Shown here piece by piece: positions 25,101 through 35,144 of a stretch of 64,000 nt of DNA. A program made the translations under genes and the position numbers. The first letter of the stretch is position 1. Each line of letters starts with the position of its first letter. The stretch is from Paragorgia papillata (taxonomy: Eukaryota > Cnidaria > Anthozoa > Scleralcyonacea > Coralliidae): NCBI GenBank assembly GCA_035771165.1, contig JAWNZC010000236.1, positions 337,001 to 401,000 of the forward strand, in the 5' to 3' direction. The notes beneath the pieces are model-generated. The model did not search any database, was not told where the DNA came from, and saw only the letters and a list, made by a program, of their open reading frames with translations.

Positions 25101-26518
25101 CAGTCTCCTTTCCTTTGCCTCGCAAGGATGCAGCTAGCCTAGGCCTGTGTCACAGCCTTAACTCGGTAAGGGTAAGGTTTGTGAACACTCGAGCGATTGC
25201 TTATTCCTGCTGGGAGAAGACTAGGGACGATATTAGAGATAAATATGTTAATTATTATCATGCAACACAATCAAATCCACCAAAATAACATAGGTATACA
25301 CATATTACAAACCAACTACTGACCCGATCTGTCTCTCGATTTGCCTTGTATTTGTCACTTTAAACATGTAAAAGTGGATATAGTGACCACACTACATCAT
25401 TATTTTTTAAGGTAACATAAATTATTTCAATTTAATTTATGCAAGAACAAACAATCGCTGCTCGAGTGTTCGCTTGAGTGATTGTTTGTTCTTGCATAAA
25501 TTAAATCAAAATAATATACCGACAGGATACAGTAGGATTTGCTCACAGGCTAACATTACGTTACTGTCCATTATGTGAAGCAAAAGCCGAAACTATTAGG
25601 GGTACATGCAGAGAGCAGTAGGGGCGCCATAGGGCCAGGCTCAGAGCTAAGGGGCTGTTTACATGAGCCGGGCAGCCTAGCCCGGTTAACTGGGCTCACG
25701 CGATTGATTAGGATCTCACTGTGGTTTTCAAACTCGCATAAACTAAATGTACAAAGAAGAATTGGTTTAATAGATGTAAACGAATCCTAACATTGGTTAA
25801 AATCTCCTTTTGTGGCCGGTAGCCCGGCTCATGTAAATCGGCCCCTAAGAATGGCGATTGTTGTGTTCTCATTCATATCATGAAGACAGAGGTGAAATTA
25901 TGATACTTTACAGTCTATATCTATTGGGCCAGTCCATTTAATATGCGCACCCCCCCTATTGAGGGCCTTGGATATCCAGGGGGGAGGGGGGTCGTAGACT
26001 AGTAATTTCCAAGGGGGGCAAATAATATATATAAAGTTATTTCCAAGGGGGATGAAAGATGGAAGAAGGTATAGCAGAAATCAGAAGCATATTTACAAAA
26101 TTCCAAAATTTCCAAAGGGGGGTCAGAGGTATATTAGAGATATAACCAAGGGGGGATTGGGATCAGAGGTATATCCAAGGGGGATGCTAAATTAAAGACC
26201 ACAAAAAAATCCACAGGGGTTATACCCTACAGAATATCCAAGGGGATCTGGAAGCAAAACCCTCAATAGGGGGGGTGCGCATATTAAATGGATGGCCCAT
26301 TAAATCACTCACCCATACACCTCCATAGCGGCAGTGTCGAACAAGCGATAGCCCTCCTTCAAGGCAAAACCAACGGCAGTTTCTGTCCCTCTATCATCAC
26401 CAACAGAAGCATTAAATACCCCTAGGCCAAATGCTGGAATCGATTTGCCATCATTTAATTCAAATTTAGACCCTAAATTCTCAGCTATTTTCCACGTTTC
26501 TGCCAGAAAACGTTTCAT
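6967..26518 (-). CDS. Aldo-keto reductase, five exons (3' end not found)
   Basis: Spliced from 26518-26313, 13511-13377, 11392-11285, 9014-8796 and 7114-6967. Every junction has GT donor and AG acceptor, and the joined frame is open for 272 residues. The family reduces carbonyls with NADPH in a cytosolic TIM barrel. Visible residues: catalytic Asp61 (RLFDTA), Tyr68 (VYGNEAEVG), Lys93 (YVVTK) and His126 (LYLIH). Cofactor-binding blocks are GVSNFN, NQIELHPY and VIPKSSKKERIIEN. The sequence LYLIHTPRGGK plus FDWSISDEDM places it nearest invertebrate reductases of the ZK1290.5/YtbE-like group. Oddities: two extra residues between Asp61 and Tyr68 compared with the usual D-x4-Y, and no terminal exon. 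Exon 5 ends in phase 0 at a GTAACT donor, so about 15-40 residues are missing. Substrate unknown. Confidence 0.92.
7361..7409. repeat. Short hairpin in intron 4
   Basis: Arms of about 22 bp (ataatctcacatgtgcgatt and its near-inverse) face each other across a few bases. Confidence 0.75.
7481..7615. mobile_element. Foldback MITE
   Basis: The inverted arms begin AATACATGGAT and contain ggaaatatgaaatttatttc and its inverse. The centre carries CACTCGTTCGCTTCGCTCAC. No coding capacity. Confidence 0.75.
7812..7991. mobile_element. Foldback MITE
   Basis: Long imperfect inverted arms run from gcgagttataaaccctc on the left to gagagttcgtaactc on the right, with inner arms cttatgacgtagg and gatgtcataagg. 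Confidence 0.75.
8796..9014 (-). CDS. Aldo-keto reductase exon 4
   Basis: Acceptor TTATTGCAG|ATCAATTGG. It encodes SIGVSNFN and NQIELHPYIRRQ, the central cofactor and barrel blocks. Donor GAAAA|GTAAGG, phase 2. Confidence 0.92.
9085..9400. repeat. Degenerate (ACTAA)n-type simple repeat
   Basis: Dense runs of aaactaaac and ccaaaccaaa units in the intron between exons 3 and 4, with no reading frame of interest. The rest of this intron (9401-11284) shows only short unrecognised ORFs. Confidence 0.8.
11126..11165. repeat. Dispersed repeat motif shared with 36018-36063
   Basis: The stretch GAGCCGAAACCAGACTCGTC followed by TACCA-AGGTAGCCCGA-TAATAA occurs here and, with two short insertions, at 36018-36063. 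The family is not recognised. Confidence 0.65.
11285..11392 (-). CDS. Aldo-keto reductase exon 3
   Basis: Acceptor AACTTTAG|ATTGGG, encoding LGLDYVDLYLIHTPRGG with the catalytic His. Donor GCAAA|GTAAGA, phase 2. Confidence 0.9.
11849..12021. mobile_element. Foldback MITE with long near-perfect arms
   Basis: The left arm AAGCCTGGTTTCCATATAGC through the GGCGGCATGGCTGCGGCAAG block is repeated inverted at 11958-12021. The arms are about 65-70 bp with few mismatches. Both strands show spurious ORFs because of the symmetry. Confidence 0.85.
12508..12663. mobile_element. Foldback MITE
   Basis: Inverted arms CAGTTAACAC...GAGGGAAACAGTGT and ACACACTGTTTTCCCT...GTGTTAACTG surround a GC-rich centre. 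The small ORFs on both strands are by-products. Confidence 0.8.
13377..13511 (-). CDS. Aldo-keto reductase exon 2
   Basis: Acceptor TTATGTAG|AAATGAG completes the Gly codon of exon 1 and continues NEAEVG. The exon contains the catalytic Lys (IYVVTK). Donor AAAAA|GTAAGA, phase 2. Confidence 0.9.
13980..16010. repeat. Kilobase-scale inverted repeat (foldback element)
   Basis: The left arm (about 13980-14690) is repeated inverted in the right arm (about 14925-16010). Matching landmarks are ctctggtgtattctgc / gaatacaccagagcag, gacaaaagcagaagaaag / its diverged inverse, and ggacgctaggacgttggcat / its inverse. The right arm is longer because it contains a separate repeat at about 15120-15530. Divergence of roughly 10% by eye suggests some age. 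Confidence 0.8.
15120..15530. repeat. Dispersed repeat family, copy 1
   Basis: Shares aactcattaataattcatgag and a gatgcc/gctatatcaa-caactcg...aatccaaacac block with copies near 16310-16620, 50110-50160 and 56630-57170. It interrupts the right arm of the long inverted repeat. Confidence 0.6.
16497..16595. mobile_element. Foldback MITE
   Basis: Arms ttcaataaactcgtagttcg / inverse, and gttttatcagatataaa / tttatatctgataaaac, surround cactcggcttcgcctcgtg. Confidence 0.75.
16600..18300. other. Intron 1 sequence without a recognised gene
   Basis: Contains a 94-codon minus-strand ORF at 17394-17678 that I do not recognise and that has no neighbouring exon support. It also contains the perfect palindrome at 17902-17964 and a solitary GCCTGGGTACGAGGCTG motif near 18170 that resembles the MULE-like ends found later. 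Confidence 0.5.
17902..17964. repeat. Perfect palindrome with 31-bp arms
   Basis: The arm CTGAGTACTGAATCAGACAT plus TTAATTTGCAA at 17902-17932 is followed by a single T and its exact inverse at 17934-17964. No mismatch. Confidence 0.95.
18553..23880. mobile_element. Large hAT-type element, apparently non-autonomous
   Basis: The ends are CAGGGCGCTTATATACCGG and its exact inverse, flanked by the 8-bp duplication ATCCCGAC at 18545-18552 and 23881-23888. The element is 5328 bp. Subterminal copies of GCGAAATACATGACC occur near the left end and again around 21740. No transposase block is visible. A minus-strand segment near 20900-21040, with an acceptor TTTGTTGCAG and an open frame containing a hydrophobic stretch, could be a captured or spurious exon. 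A second hAT MITE (19774-20390) is nested inside. Confidence 0.85.
19774..20390. mobile_element. hAT MITE
   Basis: Starts CAGTGGCGGACACTAGG and ends with CAAGTGTCCGCCACTG. The 8-bp duplication GTGTTATA lies at 19766-19773 and 20391-20398, perfect. Subterminal G and C tracts, 617 bp, no transposase. Confidence 0.93.
23889..25430. other. Intron 1 stretch with remnants of outer CAGGG-type elements
   Basis: Motifs CAGGGTTCGAGATT at 18517 and its inverse ending at 24626, and CAGGGACGGCGGAGC at 18304 and a diverged inverse ending at 24885, could be ends of two older elements enclosing the 18553-23880 hAT. No target duplication matches, so these are only candidates. Repeated GGATACCAA words at 23910-24600 belong to the first. 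Confidence 0.45.
24269..24439. mobile_element. Foldback MITE
   Basis: Inverted ends CAATAGACCTTTCCGCATGA and TCATGCGGAAAGGTCTATTG, 171 bp, non-coding. Confidence 0.85.
25431..25505. repeat. Near-perfect palindrome
   Basis: Arms of about 29 bp, beginning tttaatttatgcaagaacaa, face their inverse across about 17 bp. Confidence 0.85.
25651..25845. mobile_element. Foldback MITE with possible TAA duplication
   Basis: The ends GGGGCTGTTTACATGAGCCG and its diverged inverse (cggctcatgtaaatcggcccc) are flanked by TAA on both sides, as in Harbinger-type insertions; three bases are weak evidence. Confidence 0.65.
25925..26299. mobile_element. MITE next to the exon 1 donor of the aldo-keto reductase
   Basis: Inverted ends TGGGCCAGTCCATTTAATAT and ATATTAAATGGATGGCCCA, followed inside by GCGCACCCCCCCTATTGAGGG and its inverse. 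The interior repeats ATATCCAAGGGGG several times. It ends 13 bp from the exon 1 splice donor. Confidence 0.85.
26313..26518 (-). CDS. Aldo-keto reductase exon 1
   Basis: Starts at ATG 26518 (first in-frame Met) and encodes 68 codons plus two bases, including the GLGVFNAS strand and the catalytic Asp (LFDTA). The donor is TATGG|GTGAGT. A MITE ends only 13 bp inside the intron. The sequence upstream (26519-26670) has no obvious TATA box. Confidence 0.9.
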
Positions 26519-26670
26519 TCTTCAGTTCACCGCGGTCGGCAATTTATCCACCCGATTCGTCCACGGCCACACGACAAATATCAAGACACCATTTGCGTTC
26601 AAGCGTTTAGCGAATATTAAACTAGTTGTTTTCGAGTTTTGAAACAAACGTTGTACAATGACAACTATGG

Positions 26671-26832
26671 ATCGTTTTCACTCACGTGATCGGTGACCCC
26701 ATGGGGGTGGTGAAACAATACGAAATATTTGAATAAGAAAGAGCCAATTCCCATACCGTACACCAATATGGCCGCCATTTCATTGTTTTGGTACACCAAT
26801 ATGGCCGCCGTGACGTCAGGTGAAAACGATCT
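26671..26832. mobile_element. Foldback MITE upstream of the aldo-keto reductase
   Basis: Inverted ends atcgttttcactcacgtga and tgacgtcaggtgaaaacgat. The interior ggtggtgaaacaatacgaaa occurs again at 57200-57240 in a related copy. It lies about 150 bp upstream of the start codon, in the presumed promoter region. Confidence 0.7.
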
Positions 26833-27232
26833 ATACGTGTAACTTTCCGTTGACAAGAACCTGGTTTGGGAAACGTTACATCACGGGCGGAGAGAGAGGG
26901 TGAGCACGCGGTTAACCCCGGTCAGCGGCAACATCTAGAATATGATCCCTGGTATCCCTGAACATCCCGTGATAATTTATACGCGCGCTTTTTCGAAAGG
27001 GTTTCGCCTTTACGATATGGCGGAGTTGAAACCACTTAGAGATGTTGAGGTTGCCTTCATCAACGAACACTTCGCAGGCGTAAGTTTCGAAAACGATTAT
27101 TGTTCGGCTTTTTTCGATGGAAGAAGAGAAGAATTTGTAAACTCTAATGATAATGATAATGATAAAATCAGTTCAAAGCCACTCGAAGGACAAGCAGAAT
27201 AAGAGATTCACAGAAGCAGGTACTGTTGCAGC

Positions 27233-28754
27233 CAGGGGCGGCGTGGCTCTCAAATAGGGCCCGGGAAATGATATGCTAGGGGCCCACTTTTAAGGGGGGG
27301 GGGGGGTGTAAAATTGGGGTGTGGAAACAGCTACCAATAAAAAAGGATAAATTGTAAATGAGAATGCAGAAACTTTATCTTCATTAAGCTAAAAACCTAG
27401 AAGAAACTGTATTTAGTGTGATTACATAATGGCATGTGCGTCTCTAATATTTACTCTGATGGTGGAAATAGTTTGTTCGGGTTGATTTGAGCTAGAGAAC
27501 ACTTCGTTGACTTTCGATACTGCATCGCCATCAATTTCCACGAGCACGTAAACAAGACTCGTCATTTTCGATAATCTGTCATTCTTTCTTAACTTCCAAT
27601 AACGTAATAGTGTAATAGCGCAGGAGATGAAATTCACACATATGTCAGATGATTGAAATTTGAAATTCTACCCGGCATCTGGGTGGAAACTATACCAACT
27701 AAGAGTGTTGCGCCCGCGGCACAACTTCGCTCAGGTTTCATACAAATTATATACCGTAATAACCGTATAGCGGTATATAGAAACTTAGAAATTTAAAAAC
27801 GAATGAAACAATAATATATTTGCGGTTCCTATCAAGTTTTTGAGTGAATGCGCAAAAGAAAGCTGGTGTAGACCGCTGTAATGTATTTAAGAATTTGAAG
27901 TTTTCTATTTACGCGAGCGCAGGTGGCGGTCGGCTCGAACTTAAGTGCCTAACAAAGCTTAACTCAAGCGCTTCAACATTAGATTACCCAAATTGAAAAA
28001 TCAATTTAATAACTATATCAGTATATCACTAAACATACTTTAAGTCTTTAACCAATATGTAGTAATAAAGATACAAATAAATAAGTTGCCTAGCTGTTGT
28101 AAGGTAAGCCTTTAGCCATGGGCACAATTTATTATAAATTACCTGTTGAGACTGTTGTTCCATAACATTGGCTTTGAAGAAGGACGTTAGCGGTTTCACA
28201 TTCTTCGAGCTTTCAAATAAGAGCTTTGTTTCTTGTTCTCGTCGCTTTTGAGACCCACTTTTATGTTTTTTCTTAGGAAGAACATTCCCAGAATCACGCG
28301 TACTATGCGTTCTTTTGTCAGCCATTTACAGTCATTCTCAATGACTACGGCATATTTATGGCTTCAATACGCGCAAATGCGCAATGAAATAATGTGAACT
28401 CTGTTACTCAGACCGGAAGTATATGCTTGACGGATACCTAGCTGGCCAATAATTGGAGCCATGACTTAGCATCGTTACTCGTCAGTGAAATATAATTGGC
28501 AACCTGCAGGGCCTCCAGCACTGAGCACACAGCAGTTTTAAATTTCACAACTATACACGTTTACGCGCAAGCGCGCTTTCGCACACGACCGAACGCTTTA
28601 CTCCAGGGCCGTCTTACACATCGGGGCCCATCTTTCTTCAAATTTTTAGGGCCCACCAGCTAGAATTCTAGGGGCAAATGGGGCCCACCAGGATAGAAAT
28701 CCTTGGGGCCCACCGGGAAATTTCCCGGTCTCCCGGTGGGCCACGCCGCCCCTG
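27233..28754 (-). mobile_element. hAT element, internally deleted
   Basis: The ends CAGGGGCGGCGTGGC and its exact inverse are flanked by GTTGCAGC at 27225-27232 and 28755-28762 (perfect 8 bp). The minus strand keeps the N-terminal part of a transposase-like ORF (28029-28325). The rest, including 27422-27637, is not recognisable, so the middle of the transposase is lost. Confidence 0.93.
28029..28325 (-). pseudogene. hAT transposase N-terminal fragment
   Basis: Begins at ATG 28325. The charged start with KKKHKSGSQKRREQETK, followed by LTSFFK, is the usual N-terminal leader of ZMYM/DUF4371-type hAT transposases. The conserved part covers about 50 residues, after which similarity stops near a possible donor (CAG|GTAATT, about 28140), so this could be the first exon of a split transposase whose remaining exons are deleted. 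It lies inside an element with intact ends. Confidence 0.65.
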
Positions 28755-29746
28755 GTTGCAGCGTTGATGTGGAGGCCGGCCTGGCCTGCAATGCCTGGGC
28801 TGTTTTGTTCTGGTTAGGTAGTGCGTTTGTTATAGTCTTGACTTGTATGATGTAAACATTAGCCGAGCCCTCCCGCTCAGCCGAGATCTCAATTTGCGAC
28901 GCCGGTTATTCTCAGACTGGTCCTTTCCCATGGCCATGTAAACACAACAGACCGGGCTGGCCACATGCAGGGAGCAAATCTGACGCCTATGATGTGTTTA
29001 TTTGTGATTTCTGAATGATATAGGCTATGCAAATTGATCGCCAATGTTTTATTTTTAATTGCTTATAGCTAGGAGCCTGAAGTCGGGTTAATATACGTTA
29101 TACAGAAACCGCGGCTCTTCTCAAACAACTGCACGGCGGGTTTGTGACCGTGCGCCTGTTTGGAGTTTCATATTACCGCGCGTTGTGACATGCAACGGAT
29201 AATTAAACGCCGCGATCTCTGTATAACGCAGTGTTAACGCTACTCGTTACAGAGTTACCTAACAATCTGACTTAAAGGCAGTGTCACCACTCATCAGGAT
29301 GCCAACTTGAACATTTCGTGGGCAAATTCAAGTTAACATGATTCAAATTATGGTAATATTGCAAAGTTAAGAAAATCAGAATTCCAACCAAGTTAGGAAG
29401 TCAAAGTAGGAACACTTGACGTTGTTCACCTGTAATACACGTAAATTTTGCAGTTCATTATAACTCGACAAAATTAAACCTTTCCACTCTAACACTTGAC
29501 AAAAGATAGCGAGCGAAAAAGACGCAGAGATATAATAGTACAATGGCCTCAAGAAGATGCGGGCTGCCGAGGAACACAACCTTTAGTAAGACCACAATTC
29601 TATTTTATTTTAATTTATTATACAATTTTTATCATATTCTTTATTCTAAACCAACATACTCATTGCAATTTCAACACACATTCACATCCTGACTCCAAAC
29701 ATATCTTTATACCAACATGCTGAAACATTGACTTGAGAAATCCCTC

Positions 29747-29775
29747 CTGAAGAAGACGAAGGTCGAAACGCGTCG
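29747..29775 (+). ncRNA. Candidate hammerhead-ribozyme-like motif
   Basis: CTGAAGA is followed by a short GAC-GAAG-GTC hairpin and then GAAAC, matching the hammerhead core CUGANGA-stem II-GAAA. Comparable motifs occur in Penelope-like retroelements. Stems I and III are not clearly defined, so function is unproven. Confidence 0.35.
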
Positions 29776-30492
29776 AGGGTTATTAAGCGTGAATGGAAAG
29801 TACACAAACTTACACAAATTTCCACATCTCTTCGTCTTTATTCCAACATACTTCAAGCCACACCCATTTTACATACATCCACTACTAAATAACACCGCAG
29901 TTTACGCATTAGAGTGTACATCTCATGTGTTTTTATACAATATGCTCGAAAATCTATCCATAAACTAACGCCGACGGAGGTCCCACTACCTACCTTATTT
30001 TATAAAATTGTATGTATCAATGTATATGCCATGGTCTTAGACGATAATTATTACAAAAATAGTTGAATACATACCCGTATTACAGTAAAAAAAAACACAT
30101 GGAACTTTCTCTGTGCAATTTAACTCAAACTTCGCCTCTGCAGGCGGGATCAACGGGAACTCATGCTTGTATCCTCAAACATCCTCAAATTTCTTTCCGC
30201 TGACCAGGGTAAACCGCGTGCTCACCCTCTCTCTCCGCCCGTGATGTAACGTTTCCCACCTGGTTTAGGCTGGTCACGTGGCTCCCAGAATCTGGGTGCT
30301 AACAAACTTTTCTTGTCAGGGTCGGGTGGTTATTTTGAAAATTTGTCGCAGTACCTCAAGAATAAAATATCGAGGAAAGCGAGGAGGAAAGCTCATTGCG
30401 AAAATGTAACACTCCATGGAGAACAATCTGGTATTAGTGAAAGAACAATTCTGAACTTCGACCGAAAGTCTTCCGTCGTTCATGCAATCCCA

Positions 30493-31291
30493 CAATCTCG
30501 AGCCCATAGTCACCCCCTTTTTGGTCAGCGGGAGAGCGCGGGGGAGACTCTGGGGAAACTGGATTGATTCTAGCTCTGTTTTGATTGGCTCATTTAAATT
30601 TATTGAATTCATCGATTCAAAATATACAGATTTTAAAATAATGAAAGTCAAATATATTGCTTACGTAATTCAATAAACATATATATCTTCAAATTTAGAC
30701 GCCTCATTTTCATCTCCTCTCTTTGTTTGATATATCTGGGTCTCACAAACAAACTTCATAGCAAAGTTTAAAAGACTTAAGACGAATTTCGAACAACATT
30801 AATGTCGCAATGAACAAAACAAACCCTGGTGGGATTTGTCGTTATTTTGATGTATAAATCAGTGAAATAATTTAAACAACGAAAAAGCATATTTAAGACA
30901 ATTAAAGAAGGAATCACCGAATCAGCCTTCGCACTCGTATTAAAAGTCTGATCGAGGACGATATTGGCGTCGTGAATTGATAGTTTAATAAGTTTACCTT
31001 GGATTTCAAGAACGTTTATGTCAAGTGCCAGCACCACCAGTGTCAGTCTCTCTCCGACAATTTTAACGTGCATTTGATCTGCATTTTATGCAGGGTTCTC
31101 ACAAATATAGTATTTGCGATTTCAAACAAATATAATGAACACAACGCACATTCTGCACAGCAGCTGATGCTACGATCATGCGCTTAACAACCGGAACCCC
31201 TCATTTCAGGGGTAATTAAATCCAATTTCCCCACAGTCTCCCCCGCGCTCTCCCGCTGACCAAAAAGGGGGTGACTATGGGCTCGAGATTG
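30493..31291. mobile_element. Element with long inverted ends
   Basis: CAATCTCGAGCCCATAGTCA and about 50 further bases (through CTTTTTGGTCAGCGGGAGAG) are repeated inverted at 31215-31291. The start CAATCTCG resembles the MULE-like family at 35763, but no 9-bp duplication was found. No coding capacity. Confidence 0.75.
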
Positions 31292-33294
31292 ATTAGTTAA
31301 AGAGATTCTATTCTCCGAATGGATTTCTCAGTCATCAGTGATCTGATAAATTATAGCCGCCTGAAGATGGAACAGAGAGTATCAAATTTTACTGTACGCG
31401 GGTTTAAATTTCCTCACTATCAAGACTATGCGAAATTTACAAATTCTATTGGTTAACAATCGCTTGAACATCCATTCGAAAGAAAGTGGAAATTATATCT
31501 CACTGCTATCTCTTGCAACGGCCAACGCTCGCTGAGAATACATATACGTGGCAGATTCAATTAACACCTTGGGCTTGCAGCTGTCAACAAACGGCTTTAG
31601 ATTCTTATTCTGTGCTTCAGAAATTCCAAGAGGTTAGTTCATTACATTTACTAGAAATACATAAACGCAACAACCCCTCGCCCACTTTTACATGCTTTTT
31701 TGAAACACCCCCACCTATAAACCTGAGACTCTATAAACAGCTCAGGCACATTTGTATTACCTTTAAATATTACTTTTCTCCTGTATTCCTTCAGAGTTTA
31801 CTGATACTGTCTACTCTTTGTTTTTTAGGCAAACATTTCGTACAAACAACGCGTAAACGAAACGCTTGAAAACATTGACAGTTGAAAAAATTGACGCAAG
31901 AAAAAATTGACGGTGTATGTGTATTTGGGCAGACTTCGACAAATAAAACCCAAGGCGCTAATCAACAGAAAGCGATTTACCGTTTACGTCTTATTTTACT
32001 ATTCCAAAAAGCTAATCGAGACTTTTAAGAGGCCTTCAAGTTCAGGACGGCGAATTCTGTTTCTACATGTACACACGGTTTTACAGTATCGCATAACATT
32101 GAGGAAACCGACGTGAATAAACATCGATTTAGGCATGCAGTCTGGCTTTCTTGCGAATTATTAACGTACACCTTGTCTTGTCACAATAAAATAATCCTTT
32201 ATCTTTTTTGTCTTTGTGTGATTCAGTTTAGGCACGTTTCTAAATAACCCACCCCCAGTAAGTTATATTTTTTCCCTCGAAACACGTGACCAGCCTAAAC
32301 CAGGTAGCTTTTCGCAGCGATGGGCGGGAGCGGGGAAGCGGAGATAAGACCCTGGGTACGAGGTTGTGACAAGACTTGTCATCGTTCGTTTCACACAGCA
32401 GCGTGAAATTATATAAATAATATTCCCAATTATATGGGAATATTTTCATCATGGCATGCCGAGATCTCAGCTGTTTTGCTGGGATCTCGGCTAGCCGAGT
32501 TACCCGCCTGTCTCATATAAACACTCTGCCGGGATAGCATTGAATTCCGAATTCTATACATGGCGGGTAACTCGGTTTGCCGAGTAACTCGGCTCCATAT
32601 AAACAGGCGCCCTTAGACCTGCTTAGACTGTCGGAGTCCAGCATATCCCCTCATCTAGAATTACCAATAATCAGTAAGTGTGCAATGGCCTACAATTAAC
32701 AATAATTGTTAATTTTAAAGAAATAATTCTCAACCCCCCACCCCCAACCTCGACCCCAACCTCTAAACCTCTAAACCTTACCCTAACCACAACCCCCTGG
32801 AAACCCTACCCTGGGTACGAGAATGGACCCCCCGTTGGACCTAAACCTAACCCCTAACCGCAACCCTCCGGGGAAAAAAATCCCACGTCTCGGACCCCGA
32901 CCACAACACCGCTACTGGTTTTTTAGTTATAGGCAATTTAGTTTAACATCCCGCATGTGGGACAGAGAATTACCTACAATTACCAATTATTGGTAATTCA
33001 AGGCCGTTTCACACTTACTGATTATTGGTAATTCTAGGGTAGGAGGACATGTTTGATATATTTTCCTATCTTGGAGCCCGCGGATTATCAACAGCGGAGA
33101 AATGCTTTGCGCCTTCAATGGTTTCCAGCAGCGGGTAGTCCTAAAAAAAGCGCGCAAACGCGGCAACTTTGTTTTGGTTTGACCAGTTCTTCGTGAATCG
33201 TCACGTGCTTCGGGAAGTATGTGGCATAATGCCTCGGTTCTTGGTAATTAATTCTTACTTATAGTTTACCATAAAAAAATTATCAATTGGGCAC
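31292..33294. other. No gene recognised
   Basis: Only short unsupported ORFs. Notable sequence: a solitary GACCCTGGGTACGAGGTTG end near 32350, inverted GCCGAGTTACCCGCC / GGCGGGTAACTCGG words at 32497-32580, and a C-rich stretch at 32730-32870 with ccctaacc words. Confidence 0.5.
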
Positions 33295-33303
33295 GTCAAC
33301 ACG

Positions 33304-35016
33304 CAACCTCGTACCCAGGTCCTTCTCAAAATGGCAGGGCGGAGAGAAGACCCTGTCACGTGACATCAATAATTTTGGAATATTTTGATGAGTGACTCAC
33401 ACTGTACCGGGGGCGCGGTACAGTCACTGATAAACAGCGTATAGTTGGCTTGCGTATGTAAAACTATTCAGCGAACTATTTAGGCACTCAAGAAGAACCA
33501 AATCGTACAAATAACAAGACATTCTCTTACCAAGTTTATCAAATCAGTTAATGACCATCTTTAGTAAGAAGCGTCTACACTACAACATATTTCCTTTATT
33601 TAAATGCAAGCAAGAAGTGTTTCGGTTTCTGGACTTTCTCCGACTCTAATTTAAAAAGTTTAGAAATATACAAAGTCAAAGTCTTCAGTGATGATCTATA
33701 TAAATGTTCGTCGATCGAATATTTGTATTAAAGTACAACCTCAAAGTCAACGAGGAGTAGAGGATAGCAGATCGAATATGCCGTTTAAGTATATTAAAAT
33801 CGACAGATACAACAATTAAAATTCCACAAATCCAAAACGTGTGGACAAGAAACATAAATGTGCTATACTGGACAGTAAATATACTTCCAACAATCAACAG
33901 CATTCGAATATTTTTAGTGTATGTATCAGTAGTACCTGTAACCGCAGAGCGGGTTTCTGTTTATCAGTTTATGATCGTTCGTCGCCTTCGACTTCATTTC
34001 TGGCGATTGACGGCAACAAATATGAATTATCCAGAAGATGTCGTAAATTTTGAAATATATCTAATTTACCGCTTGAATTTAACGTTACCGGACTTGCAAC
34101 AACCTTGACGTTTATAAGAACCGAATCAACCGCTCCCCCCAGGACGGGCGAAGCTCAAATTATCCACGTGACCAAATACTTCAAGAATCGTGGAGTATTT
34201 GGGAATCACGTGACCAGGCTTTGCCAAGGTCACGATCGGAAATTGCGGCTGTCGACTGGGATCTAATCCAGATTGACCTGGATTAGCTACGCATGCGTAG
34301 AACGAATATCTTGCGTGTAAACGTGAATACACGCGAGACCAAGCGAGGCTAGCGCGAGATGAATCAGGAGCGAAGGAGCGTTGTGGTACATGTGGGTTCA
34401 TACGATAAAATTAGTGAAGATAAAGGAAAATAATGGATCCATTGAAGAGGATACTAGGGATATTGTAGGATATCAACCATTTGCTGACTTGAAATCAAAT
34501 ATGGCGGAAAAATTAGACGAAGAACAAGGTGCGACCTAGTATCGTAAACTTCTATGTTAAATGACTAAAATCTTTTTGTTTGTTGACCGATTACTACCCC
34601 CAAAAGAAGTCGGGTTTTTTTTTTTTGGCAGATGTGTGTACCCAATTGACCTTTAAAATGGATTTTAAATCGTCGTGGAAAGTGCACTTGACGACTGAGG
34701 AAGTGAATAATTGACATAAAACAAACCCAATCAACTATGGAGGATGAATAAATATCTCAACTATTGATTTTTTCTTTGTCTTGATTTTGTTTTTGGCTAT
34801 ATATGGACAGTTCACTTGCTCTTGTTTTGCGTGTGTGCTGTGTTTAGAATTTAGTAAATTTAATTTCATCAAGCTGCTCGGCCGACAACTCACTTGAGCC
34901 AGCACGCACGTGGACTGCGAACGTCCCCATGAAAGTGGCCAATTTTCTGTGCGATTCTCGATCGTGCTTCTCTTCTCGCCATTTTGAAAGCAGAGAAGAC
35001 CCTGGGCACGAGGTTG
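33304..35016. mobile_element. MULE-like element with 9-bp duplication
   Basis: Starts CAACCTCGTACCCAGG and ends CCTGGGCACGAGGTTG (one mismatch), with subterminal AAAATGGC / GCCATTTT. GTCAACACG flanks both sides (33295-33303 and 35017-35025). It is 1713 bp. Short overlapping ORFs at 33840-34110 and 34126-34401 are not recognised as transposase. Confidence 0.88.
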
Positions 35017-35144
35017 GTCAACACGCAGTCACGCGAAGTATTGACTTCAGACGGCGTTCGAAATATTGCTTATTACAACCGGTATCGTACATTTGTATGT
35101 TTGCGTGATCACATATATTAAATTACTTACATGTATTAATATAT

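Larger units (their letters stand above)
26868..30257. mobile_element. MULE-like element with 9-bp duplication, carrying a nested hAT
   Basis: The ends are GGGAAACGTTACATCACGGG and its inverse, extending about 45 bp (through GAGAGAGAGGGTGAGCACGC). The flanks ACCTGGTTT at 26859-26867 and 30258-30266 are identical. Total 3390 bp, of which 1522 bp is the nested hAT. An 86-codon plus-strand ORF at 26942-27202 with a possible donor (GGC|GTAAGT near 27081), and another stretch at 29496-29590 before GTAAGA, may be remains of a gene; neither is recognised. No transposase domain is visible. Confidence 0.8.

Noticed and set aside
32730..32870. Telomere-like ccctaacc words
   Set aside because: Irregular and too few for an interstitial telomere; more likely a C-rich low-complexity tract.
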